Source: GCA-2861595 sp035525365
GTDB taxonomy: Bacteria; Actinomycetota; Acidimicrobiia; Acidimicrobiales; GCA-2861595
Assembly: GCA_035525365.1 (NCBI GenBank)
Contig: DATLEK010000105.1
Span: 39,850-103,849, forward strand
DNA: 64,000 nucleotides
Direction: 5' to 3'
Part shown: piece by piece, positions 54,126 to 61,657 of the stretch
Position numbering within the stretch: position 1 is the stretch's first letter
Layout of the letters: every line of letters starts with the position of its first letter
Made by a program: the position numbers and the translations under genes
The notes under the pieces: generated by a model
The model's input: only the letters and a program-made list of their open reading frames with translations
Database searches by the model: none
Told to the model about the DNA's origin: nothing

Positions 54126-55660
54126 CGCGCCCCCCGCCAGTTGAGCGGCCACAGCACCAGGGCGGAGACGACGACCAGGATGAGGGCGGCCGGAGCGGCC
54201 TGGGCGTAGAGGCCCTCGGAGGCGCCGGTCCACACCCGCACGGCCAGGGTGTCGGTCCCCGGCGGGCGCAGCACGAGGGTGGCCGGCAGCTCCTTCATGG
54301 CCGTGAGGAACACCAGCGCCCCGCCGGCCAGGAGGCCCCGCCGCACGAGGGGCAGGGTGACGGTTGCCGTGGTGGCCAGGCGCCCCCGCCCGAGCGACCG
54401 GGCCACCTCCTCCAGGGCGGGGTCGACCTGGCCGAGAGAGGACCGCACCGATCCGATGGCCTCGGGGAGGAAGCGGATCACGTAGGCCAGCACCACCAGC
54501 GACAGCGTCTGGTACAACGGGTAGGGAGCGGCGAAGAAGACCAGCGCCAGGGCGATCACCAGGCCGGGCAGGGCGTACCCCGAGAACGAGAGCGTCTCCA
54601 CCGCCCGGGCGAACCGGGTGCGGTGGCGCACGGCCAGGAGGGCCACGGGCACGGCCGCCACCACCGCCACCAGCGCGGCGGCGCCGGCCAGGAGCATCGA
54701 CGTCATGGCCGCGTCGGCCAGCACGCCCCCGGCGCTGGCCCGGCTCGATCCCACCGCCGACCAGTAGCCGAGTACCCCGACGGGAACGCCGAGCCCGGCG
54801 GCGACCACGGCGACGACTCCGCCGGCGGCCACCCAGCGCCAGCGCCCGAGGGAGACCCGGATCGGCGGGGCGGCGCCGGCGACGGCACGGGCAGGCGCCG
54901 TGCGCCCCCGGGCCAGGCGCTCGGTGGTGATGGCCACCAGGGTGAGGATCACCAGCACCACCCCGAGCACGGCCGCGGGGGAGCGGTCGGGCGACAGCGA
55001 GCGGTACTCCAGGAAGATGCCCCGGGTCAGCGTGTCGTACTGCAGGATCGACACGGCCCCGAAGTCGGACAGCACGTAGAGGAACACCAGGAGGGTGCCG
55101 GCGGCCATGGCCGGCCGCAGTTGAGGCAGCAGCACCCGGCGGAAGGCCCGCGCCCTGCTGTCACCGAGAGAGCGGGCCGCTTCCTCCAGGGCGGGATCGC
55201 CGGCGGCCAGGGCGGCCCGGGCCATGAGAAGCACGTAGGGGTAGCTGGACATCCCCAGGGCGGTGGCCGCGCCCCAGAAGCCGATGACACCGGGAATCTC
55301 AGCCAGCAGCCCGGCCGGCCCGAAGGCGGCCTTGAGGGCGAGAGCGGCGACGTAGCTGGGAACCACCAGCGGCAGGACGGCCGCCACCCCGAGGAAGCGC
55401 CGGCCGGGTAGGTCGGTGCGCTCCACCAGCCAGGCCAGCCCGACACCGAGGAACAGGGCGAGGGCTCCGACCACCACGCCGAGGCGCAGTGTCGCCCACA
55501 CGAAGCGGACCACCCGCTCCGATCCCACCAGGGCGAGCGGGTCCGAGGAGCCGACTGCCCGCAGGACCAGGTACACCAGGGGCAGCACGGTGACGCCGGC
55601 GACCACGGCGCCGGCAAAGGCCAGGCCGGCGGGCGTCCGGCGGGCGGTGGTAACGCCCAC
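54122..55660 (-). CDS. fbpB: Fe(III)-type ABC transporter double permease (FbpB-like)
   Basis: 512 residues with about twelve hydrophobic segments forming two homologous permease halves. Each carries an EAA loop: E-E-A-A-R-S-L-G-D-S near 150-160 and E-E-V-A-R-S-L-G-R-G near 410-420. This two-in-one permease is typical of FbpB/SfuB. The gene lies 3 bases downstream of the binding-protein stop and overlaps the ATPase by 4 bases. Together they form a membrane channel for iron taken from the binding protein. Confidence 0.92.
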   Translation of the reverse strand: MGVTTARRTPAGLAFAGAVVAGVTVLPLVYLVLRAVGSSDPLALVGSERVVRFVWATLRLGVVVGALALFLGVGLAWLVERTDLPGRRFLGVAAVLPLVVPSYVAALALKAAFGPAGLLAEIPGVIGFWGAATALGMSSYPYVLLMARAALAAGDPALEEAARSLGDSRARAFRRVLLPQLRPAMAAGTLLVFLYVLSDFGAVSILQYDTLTRGIFLEYRSLSPDRSPAAVLGVVLVILTLVAITTERLARGRTAPARAVAGAAPPIRVSLGRWRWVAAGGVVAVVAAGLGVPVGVLGYWSAVGSSRASAGGVLADAAMTSMLLAGAAALVAVVAAVPVALLAVRHRTRFARAVETLSFSGYALPGLVIALALVFFAAPYPLYQTLSLVVLAYVIRFLPEAIGSVRSSLGQVDPALEEVARSLGRGRLATTATVTLPLVRRGLLAGGALVFLTAMKELPATLVLRPPGTDTLAVRVWTGASEGLYAQAAPAALILVVVSALVLWPLNWRGAR

Positions 55661-55663
55661 GGG

Positions 55664-56692
55664 TCAGGTGAGGCCGACGTCCTTCAGCATCTTCACGGTG
55701 CCCTCGAGGTCCCGGCCCAGCGCGGCAAGGGGAACGTCGATCGTCTTGAGGTCCCCCAGCGGCGGCAGCTCGGCGATCGGGTCGATCCCCTTGCGCATCG
55801 GGTACTCCGCCGTCTCGTCGCGGAAGTAGTGCTGGGACTTCTCGTCGAGCAGGAACCGCACGAAGCGCTCGGCCGCCGCCACCTGGTCGGTGTTGGCCAG
55901 CACGCCCACGCCCGACACGTTGACGAAGGTGCCCTCGCCGGCCGCGTCCTGGCCGGGGTAGTAATTGGCCACCGGCGCCTTCGGCCGCTCCTTGAACTCG
56001 TTGTACAGGTAGTAGTGGTTCACCAGCCCCAGCTCGATCTCGCCGGAGGCGACGGCGTCGATGGTCACGACGTTGTTGTCGTAGAACTTGGCGTCGTTGG
56101 CCTTCAGGCCCTCGAGGAAGCTACGGGTGCGGTCGTCGCCCACCATCTCCCGCAGCGAGCTGACGAACGAGACGAAGGACGCGTTCGTGGGCGGGAAGCC
56201 GACCTTGCCCTTCCACTTGGGATCGACCACCTCCAGCACGCTCCTGGGCAGGTCGGCCGGCGTCACCCGTTCGGTGTTGTAGGCGATGACCCGCGCCCGG
56301 CCGGTGACGCCCACCCATCTCCCCGCGTCGTCACGGAAGCGGGGCTCCACCTGGTCGACGATGTCGTCGGGCAGCTTGCGCAGCAGGTTCTTGCCGGCCA
56401 GCTCGCCGAGGGCGCCGGCGTCCTGGCTCAAGAACACATCCGCTCGGGCGTTGGATCCCTCCTCGATGATGGTGGGCAGGAGCTCGGCGGTGTCGTTGTA
56501 GCGGACGCTGAGGTCGATCCCCGTCTCCTTGGTGAAGCGGTCGAGCAGGGGCCGCACCAGGTTCTCGTTGCGACCGGCGTAGACCACCAGCTTCGCCTTA
56601 TCACCGTCACCGCCCCCGTCACCGCCGCATCCGGTGAGGGTCGCGGCGGCCACCGTCGCGAGGAGCAGGATCCTGATCAGTGTCTTCGGCAT
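55664..56692 (-). CDS. fbpA: Fe(III)-type ABC transporter substrate-binding lipoprotein (FbpA-like)
   Basis: 342 residues. The lipobox T-L-T-G-C puts the lipid anchor at Cys22. The mature protein begins K-L-V-V-Y-A-G-R-N-E-N-L-V and has F-T-K-E-T-G-I-D-L-S-V-R-Y and A-D-V-F-L-S-Q-D-A-G-A-L, the hallmarks of ferric-ion binding proteins. The late segment L-V-N-H-Y-Y-L-Y supplies the conserved tyrosine pair for iron coordination. The ATG is only a few bases after an apparent promoter that contains an IdeR-like box, indicating iron repression. Confidence 0.92.
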   Translation of the reverse strand: MPKTLIRILLLATVAAATLTGCGGDGGGDGDKAKLVVYAGRNENLVRPLLDRFTKETGIDLSVRYNDTAELLPTIIEEGSNARADVFLSQDAGALGELAGKNLLRKLPDDIVDQVEPRFRDDAGRWVGVTGRARVIAYNTERVTPADLPRSVLEVVDPKWKGKVGFPPTNASFVSFVSSLREMVGDDRTRSFLEGLKANDAKFYDNNVVTIDAVASGEIELGLVNHYYLYNEFKERPKAPVANYYPGQDAAGEGTFVNVSGVGVLANTDQVAAAERFVRFLLDEKSQHYFRDETAEYPMRKGIDPIAELPPLGDLKTIDVPLAALGRDLEGTVKMLKDVGLT

Positions 56693-56698
56693 GCCTAC

Positions 56699-56727
56699 AT
56701 GATAAAGTTAGGCAAGCCTTAATACAA
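56699..56727 (-). promoter_or_regulatory. iron-repressed promoter of fbpA with IdeR/DtxR box
   Basis: Read on the minus strand: -35 TTGTAT (56727-56722), a 17-base spacer, -10 TATCAT (56704-56699), about 7 bases before the fbpA ATG. The near-palindrome TTAAGGCTTGCCTAA (56722-56708) fills the spacer and matches the DtxR/IdeR operator half-sites TTAGG...CCTAA. A repressor here would block polymerase directly. The short leader suggests a nearly leaderless mRNA. Confidence 0.75.
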
Positions 56728-56732
56728 ATCGG

Positions 56733-57203
56733 TCAGCCGTGAACCTGTTGAGCCAGGTAGTGGGGCTCGCCGATCTGTTGCATCAGCTCCAGCTGGGTCT
56801 CCAGCCAATCGGCATGGTGCTCCTCGCCCACCAGGATCTTCTCCAGCAGCTCACGGCTGCCGTTGTCGCCGACGGCCGTGCAACTGGCCACGCCGGCGTT
56901 GAGGCGCACGATGGCTGCCTTCTCCAGGTCGAGGGCGGCCTCGAACTTCTCCTTCACGGTCTCGCCCACCCGGACGTTGCCCAGTCGCTGGACGTTGGGC
57001 ACCCCCTCCAGGTACAGGACCCGGTCGATGAGGACCTCGGCGTCCTTCATCTCGTCGATCGACTCTTCCCGGAACTGTGCCGCCAGGCGCTCGTAGCCCC
57101 AGTTGGCGCACATCTTGGCGTCGAGAAAGTACTGGTTGATGGCCGTCAGCTCTGCCGTCAGGCAGTCGTTGAGCAGCTCGATTATCCCGGCATCACCCTT
57201 CAT
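56733..57203 (-). CDS. bfr: bacterioferritin
   Basis: 156 residues from ATG 57203, preceded by AGGAGG. The four-helix ferritin fold is clear, with diiron ligands Glu18 (LTAELTAINQYF), E-x-x-H pattern in E-S-I-D-E-M-K-D-A-E and G-E-E-H-H-A-D-W near 128. In the second helix the usual Met-x-His is K-M-K-D..., with the heme Met region E-E-S-I-D-E-M. The E-E-S-I-D-E-M segment normally reads E-S-I-D-E-M-x-H-A, so one common His ligand appears as Lys-Asp here and deserves checking. It stores iron, and lies beside bfd and the importer. Confidence 0.88.
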   Translation of the reverse strand: MKGDAGIIELLNDCLTAELTAINQYFLDAKMCANWGYERLAAQFREESIDEMKDAEVLIDRVLYLEGVPNVQRLGNVRVGETVKEKFEAALDLEKAAIVRLNAGVASCTAVGDNGSRELLEKILVGEEHHADWLETQLELMQQIGEPHYLAQQVHG

Positions 57204-57256
57204 TGTCCTACCTCCTGGGGAGATGGTAGCGACAAGGGCGGGGACCGTGGGGAGGC

Positions 57257-57469
57257 TCAGGCCGCGGTGTGGCGGGGCCGGGGCTCGGCGGGACACCCGC
57301 CTGGATCCAGCCCGAATTCCTCCAGCAGCCGGCACAGTTCGGGGAAGCATCCGCCACAGCCGGTGCCGGCGCCGGAGCAGCGGCCGACGGCGTCGGCGTC
57401 GCGGGCGCCGGCGGCGATGACCCGCCTCACCGTCTCCTCGTTGACTCCTTCGCACAGGCAGACGTACAT
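57257..57469 (-). CDS. bfd: bacterioferritin-associated ferredoxin (Bfd-like, [2Fe-2S])
   Basis: 70 residues from ATG 57469. The four cluster cysteines are in M-Y-V-C-L-C near residues 4 and 6 and G-T-G-C-G-G-C near 38 and 41, the BFD-like pattern. Bfd reduces bacterioferritin to release stored iron. It is 53 bases upstream of bfr on the same strand, and an IdeR-like box lies 84 bases before its start, so bfd-bfr are probably one iron-regulated transcript. The C-terminal tail is longer and Pro/Arg-rich. Confidence 0.88.
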   Translation of the reverse strand: MYVCLCEGVNEETVRRVIAAGARDADAVGRCSGAGTGCGGCFPELCRLLEEFGLDPGGCPAEPRPRHTAA

Positions 57470-57553
57470 CTGAGGCCTATACCCGACCGCGCCCGGCCAA
57501 GGGCACGCCGGGCCCGCTTCCGCCGAAGTGATGAGGACTACCTGCCATAGAGA

Positions 57554-57569
57554 GTTAGGCAACCCTAAC
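57554..57569 (-). promoter_or_regulatory. IdeR/DtxR-like box upstream of bfd-bfr
   Basis: GTTAGG-CAAC-CCTAAC: perfect 6-base inverted half-sites matching the DtxR/IdeR consensus. A TATGGC that could act as -10 follows on the minus strand near 57549-57544. IdeR represses uptake genes and can activate storage genes, so the effect here may be opposite to that at fbpA. That is inference from the family. Confidence 0.7.
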
Positions 57570-57634
57570 AGATGCTCCGCGTCAAGTGGACGCGGGGTCA
57601 CCTCGAGCGCTACCAGCGCACGGGGTTTGATCGC

Positions 57635-59626
57635 CTACAGCTGGGAGGCCATGCCGACGACGGGCTGGGCCAGGACGAGGTTTCCGGTGGAGCCGCGGAA
57701 GGGGGCGTCGCCGAAGGCGAAAATCCCGCCGTCGGTGGCCACCAGCCAGTAGCCCTTCCCGCCCGGTGTGGCGGCCATGCCGACGATGGGCTTGTTGAGC
57801 TTGATGGCGCCGGTGGAACCCTTGAAGACGGCGTCGCCGAAGGCGAAGATCCCGCCGTCGGATGCCACCAGCCAGTAGCCCTTTCCGCTTTGTGTGGCGG
57901 CCATCCCCTTGATGGGCTGGTTGAGCTTGATGGCGCCGGTGGAACCCTGGAACACGGCGTCGCCGAAGGCGAAGATCCCGCCGTCGGATGCCACAAGGAA
58001 GTAGCCCTTGCCGGTGGGTGTCGAGGCCATTCCGACGACCGGTTGGTTGAGCTTGAGCGCCCCGGTGGAGCCCTGGAACACGGCGTCGCCGAAGGCGAAG
58101 ATCCCGCCGTCGGACGCCACCAGCCAGTAGCCCTTTCCGGTGGGGGTCTTGGCCATGCCCACCACCGGCTGGTTCAGCTTCAGGGCGCCGGTGGAGCCGA
58201 GGAAGGGCGCCCCACCGAAGGCGAAGATGCCACCATCGGCCGCCACACTCCAGTAGCCGGCGGGGAAGCCGGGAACGGTGGGATCGCGGTACGTGCCCTG
58301 CATGGTGAACTGGCCGTCGCGGAACTCGCCGAGCGTGGCGCAACCCTCGGCCGCGAAGCAGAGGAGGTAGCCGGCGATGCTGCCCGAGCCGGTCAAATCC
58401 TCGTAGATGCCCGTGCCGCCGGTGATGGTGAAGGTGCCGGCGAAGGACATCTCCTCGGGCGAGGTCTTGATCACGTCGGCGGTCCACTTCACGAAGATCT
58501 TCGGCTTGGTGGCGTCGGGTGAGTCGGGCGTGGGGTTGGGGCCTCCCTTGAGGGCGCAGACCGTGATCGTGTCGGTGCCGTTCAGCTTGGCCGGGGCGGT
58601 GGCCGTGGCCGGCGTGACGTTGAACTCGAGGGGGTGCGAGCGGGTGGACGCCGGTACCCGGCTCCCGGGGAGGCGCGCGTTGTAGGTGGTGAGATCGGTG
58701 GAGATGTTGTTCACCGGGGCGTTACCGGTGCAGGGGATGGACGCGTAGCGGAACGGGCCTCCCGTTGCACTGCCGTCCCACGGGTTGGTGTTCTGCACCG
58801 TGCCGTCGTTGTAGGTGGTGGTGTGCACCATCTGGATGAAGCTGAAGGCGCTCTCCACGCCACTTGTGGGTGCGGCCGGACGGGGCATGGGGATGGCGGC
58901 CGGGACGGGGTTGTCGAGGCCGGGCGGCGGGCTGGTGAGGGCGTCCACGGTGGGGTCGCTGTAGTTGCCCTGCATGGCGAACTGGCCGTCACGGAACTCT
59001 CCGAGCGTGGCGCAGCCTTCGGCCGCGAAGCAGAAGAAGTAACCGCCGATGATGCCGGTACCGGTGAGGTCCTGGTACACGCCGGTGCCGCCGGTGATCT
59101 TGAAGGTCCCGCTCCAGCTCATCTCCTCGGGGGATGTCTTGATCACCTCGGCGTCCCAGTCGAAGGAGATCTTGGAGCGGTCGGCGTCGGCCACGCCGTC
59201 GGTGGTGGGCCCGCCGGCCAGCTTGCAGACGGTGAGGGTGTTCTTGCCCTGGAGGCGGGTGGTGCCGTCGGCGCCCTGCACCACGTTGAACTCGAGAGGG
59301 TGCGAGCGGGTGGAGGCCGGCGAGCGGCTCCCGGGCAGGCGGGTGTTGTAGGTGGTGAGGTCGGTGGAGATGTTGTTGACCGGCGCATTGCCCGCACAGG
59401 GGATGCCTGCGTAGCGGAAGGGGCCGCCGGCGCTGGAGCCGTTCCACGGGATGGCGTTCTGCACTTCGCCGTTGTTGAAGGTGGTGGTGTGCACCATCTG
59501 GATCAGGCTGAAGGAGCCCTGGGCCGGAGCGGCTGCGGTAGCTGTGCTCCCGAGCCCGCTCGGCAGCAGGGCCGCGACGATGAAAGCGAGCAGGGCGACG
59601 ACGCGAACGCGGGAACGTGAACTCAC
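57635..59626 (-). CDS. secreted two-domain protein with five C-terminal GGIFAFGDA repeats
   Basis: 663 residues from GTG 59626, chosen because GGAGG is about 10 bases upstream; the frame opens further to 59698. A signal peptide (VVALLAFIVAALLPSGLGSTATAAA) is followed by two copies of a roughly 200-residue domain. Both share F-S-x-I-Q-M-V-H-T-T-T, A-P-V-N-N-I-S-T-D-L-T-T-Y-N, S-T-R-S-H-P-L-E-F-N-V and E-G-C-A-T-L-G-E-F-R-D-G-Q-F. The last 210 residues are five 42-residue repeats with G-Y-W-L-V-A-S-D-G-G-I-F-A-F-G-D-A, probably a propeller-like fold. No enzyme motif is seen; an extracellular binding or adhesion role is likely. Confidence 0.85.
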   Translation of the reverse strand: MSSRSRVRVVALLAFIVAALLPSGLGSTATAAAPAQGSFSLIQMVHTTTFNNGEVQNAIPWNGSSAGGPFRYAGIPCAGNAPVNNISTDLTTYNTRLPGSRSPASTRSHPLEFNVVQGADGTTRLQGKNTLTVCKLAGGPTTDGVADADRSKISFDWDAEVIKTSPEEMSWSGTFKITGGTGVYQDLTGTGIIGGYFFCFAAEGCATLGEFRDGQFAMQGNYSDPTVDALTSPPPGLDNPVPAAIPMPRPAAPTSGVESAFSFIQMVHTTTYNDGTVQNTNPWDGSATGGPFRYASIPCTGNAPVNNISTDLTTYNARLPGSRVPASTRSHPLEFNVTPATATAPAKLNGTDTITVCALKGGPNPTPDSPDATKPKIFVKWTADVIKTSPEEMSFAGTFTITGGTGIYEDLTGSGSIAGYLLCFAAEGCATLGEFRDGQFTMQGTYRDPTVPGFPAGYWSVAADGGIFAFGGAPFLGSTGALKLNQPVVGMAKTPTGKGYWLVASDGGIFAFGDAVFQGSTGALKLNQPVVGMASTPTGKGYFLVASDGGIFAFGDAVFQGSTGAIKLNQPIKGMAATQSGKGYWLVASDGGIFAFGDAVFKGSTGAIKLNKPIVGMAATPGGKGYWLVATDGGIFAFGDAPFRGSTGNLVLAQPVVGMASQL
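57638..58267 (-). repeat. five tandem 126-base coding repeats
   Basis: The 3' end of the secreted-protein gene consists of five in-frame units of 126 bases, each encoding 42 residues. The middle three units are most alike, differing at few positions, while the outer two are more diverged. This is the pattern expected from repeated unequal recombination in the middle of the array. Confidence 0.85.
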
Positions 59627-59741
59627 TGAGCCAGACCTCCGGGTTGATGACTGTGACGGCAGGTCGACTGTGGCTGTCGCCGACGAACCGCCGGGCACCT
59701 ACCCAGTGTGCTCGAGATCAAACCGCGATAAACTTCTTCCT

Positions 59742-60206
59742 ATGGAAGAGGGTTACCTCACCGTCGCCGAGGTCGGCAGGCTCACGGGCGCCACCCGCAA
59801 GGCTCTGCGTCACTACGAACAGGTGGGTCTGGTGCGCCCGGCGCGGCGGACCGAGGCGGGCTACCGCCTCTACGACCAGGAGGCGTTGCGCCGCATCCAT
59901 CTGGTCAACCGGGCCAAGCTGCTCGGGCTCAGCCTGGCCGAGGCCGACGATTTCATCCACGTGGCCGACGGCTGCTGCGCCGAGGACCACCCCGAGCTGG
60001 CCACCATGGTGGCGGCCAAGCTGGTCGAGACCGAACGACGCATCGGCGAGCTCCGTTCACTGGAGGAGACCTTGCGCGGCGTGCTCGACCGCCTGGCCCG
60101 TGAAGAGGGCGAGCACCGCTGCGACGAGACGCTGTGCACCTGCAACCAGCTGCTCACCATCCAGAAGAAGGCCGACGTGCGGCCCGCTCTGGGTTGCGCC
60201 GGCTGA
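59742..60206 (+). CDS. MerR-family regulator with Cys-rich effector region
   Basis: 154 residues from ATG 59742. The MerR HTH begins Y-L-T-V-A-E-V-G-R-L-T-G-A-T-R-K-A-L-R-H-Y-E-Q-V-G-L, then R-T-E-A-G-Y-R-L-Y. A long dimerisation helix follows (about 95-125). Cysteines occur as D-G-C-C-A-E-D-H near 82 and as C-D-E-T-L-C-T-C-N near 137, with a final G-C-A-G. Such a set suggests a soft-metal or redox sensor rather than a drug sensor. It is divergent from the repeat-rich secreted protein and converges with the ABC1 kinase, with one base between stops. Confidence 0.88.
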   Translation: MEEGYLTVAEVGRLTGATRKALRHYEQVGLVRPARRTEAGYRLYDQEALRRIHLVNRAKLLGLSLAEADDFIHVADGCCAEDHPELATMVAAKLVETERRIGELRSLEETLRGVLDRLAREEGEHRCDETLCTCNQLLTIQKKADVRPALGCAG

Positions 60207-60207
60207 G

Positions 60208-61581
60208 TCACCCCCGGGCGGGGATGGCCTCCTCGGAGTCCCGCTCCTCGTCGTCGTCGATCATGAACTCGATGAGCCAGGTGTCGGAGAGGATGTCGTA
60301 GTCGGGCGCCACCAGCTTGGCGTAGCGCTCGAAGTACAGGACCTGCTTGGCCAGCAGCACCAGGGAGCGGGGCAGCTGCACGCCTTTGGGGGCGGCCATG
60401 CGCACGGCCTTGGAGAACAGGGCCAGGTAGTCGATCTCGGCGATGGACTTGCTCAGCTCGGGAAGCACCAGACGCTGGATGGCGGCCGCGGCGCGGGCGT
60501 GGTCGGTGCGGTGACCGAGTTGGGCACCCAGCTCCACCAGGCAGCGGGTGACCTCGTCGAAGTCCTTGCGGTACAGGAGGGCGACGACGCCTTGGCGCAC
60601 CAGGAGGCGGGTGGCCTCGTCCAGCTCGCCCATGATGCCGAAGTCGAGGAACACCACCTTGCCGTCGCGGTCGACCATGAGGTTGCCGGCGTGTACGTCG
60701 CCGTGGAAGAAGCCGTGCTCGCAGGCCGCCTCGATCCAGCAGCGAACTCCGGCCTTGAGCAGGCCGAGCAGGTCGAAACCGGTGGCCATCAGGTTGGGGA
60801 GATCGTCGACCTTGATCCCGTCGATGCGCTCCATGGTAAGTACCCCCGGGCCGCTCAGGCTGTGGTGGACCACCGGCACCCGGACGATGTCGTTGTCGCC
60901 GAACTTGCGCAGGTTCTCCTCGAAGCGCTCCATCGAGGCCGCTTCCAGGTTGAAGTCCAGCTCCAGGCGCAGGTTCTCCACCACGCCGTCGACGATGCCC
61001 ACGGGGTTGAGTACCCGAGCCGACTTCCAGAAGCGGTTGGCGAGGAGGCCGAGTATGCGTAGCTGGCGCAGGTCGGTGAGGAACTTGCGCTCGACCCCGG
61101 GGCGACGCACCTTCACCACCACTTCGGTCCCATCGAGCAGGATGGCCCGGTGGACCTGGGCGATGGAGGCAGCGGCGATGGGCTGCTCGTCGACAGAGGC
61201 GAACAGCGTCTCGATGGGGGAGCCGAGCCTCTCCTCGATGGCCTTGCGGATGTGCTTCCACGACTCGGCGGGCGCCTCGTCGAGCAGGTAGCGCAGCTCG
61301 TTGGAGATCGGGGCGGGGAACAGGCCCGGGCTGGAGGAGACGACCTGGCTGAGCTTGACGAACGGCGGGCCGAGGGCGACGACCACCTTGCGTATCCGGG
61401 GCGCCAGGTGCTCAGGAGTGCGCGTCTTCTTGCGCAGCAGCGACGGAAGGATGTGGCGGGTGATGGCCATGCTGATGCGCATGGTCCTCATCAGCTCGCG
61501 GGGCGTGAGGCGCCGGAGCGAACGTTCGCTCAGGCATGCAGCCGCGTTGTCGGGGGCGGGGGAGAGGTTGATCAGTGGCAA
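60208..61581 (-). CDS. ABC1/UbiB (AarF)-family atypical kinase
   Basis: About 457 residues if TTG 61581 is the start (GGGGG upstream); an ATG at 61494 is also possible. The ABC1 signature K-x-x-Q-equivalent (PFVKLSQVVSS), the alanine-rich loop A-A-A-S-I-A-Q-V-H, the lysine in V-V-V-K-V-R-R-P-G, the catalytic F-H-G-D-V-H-A-G-N-L and F-L-D-F-G-I-M-G are all present. Family members are linked to isoprenoid-quinone synthesis or lipid handling. It follows dxs on the same strand by 76 bases, which fits an isoprenoid connection. Confidence 0.9.
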   Translation of the reverse strand: MPLINLSPAPDNAAACLSERSLRRLTPRELMRTMRISMAITRHILPSLLRKKTRTPEHLAPRIRKVVVALGPPFVKLSQVVSSSPGLFPAPISNELRYLLDEAPAESWKHIRKAIEERLGSPIETLFASVDEQPIAAASIAQVHRAILLDGTEVVVKVRRPGVERKFLTDLRQLRILGLLANRFWKSARVLNPVGIVDGVVENLRLELDFNLEAASMERFEENLRKFGDNDIVRVPVVHHSLSGPGVLTMERIDGIKVDDLPNLMATGFDLLGLLKAGVRCWIEAACEHGFFHGDVHAGNLMVDRDGKVVFLDFGIMGELDEATRLLVRQGVVALLYRKDFDEVTRCLVELGAQLGHRTDHARAAAAIQRLVLPELSKSIAEIDYLALFSKAVRMAAPKGVQLPRSLVLLAKQVLYFERYAKLVAPDYDILSDTWLIEFMIDDDEERDSEEAIPARG

Positions 61582-61657
61582 TGTACCCCCGTGTGCGGCC
61601 GCTTCGCCTCTCCCACGCCTGGCGCCGTGCTGGCCGAGCAGTTCATGGTGGCCGAGA

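Noticed and set aside
57638..58267. Possible CRISPR or DNA-level satellite array
   Set aside because: The 126-base units stay in one reading frame and encode 42-residue repeats with no unique spacers, so it is a protein-coding repeat.
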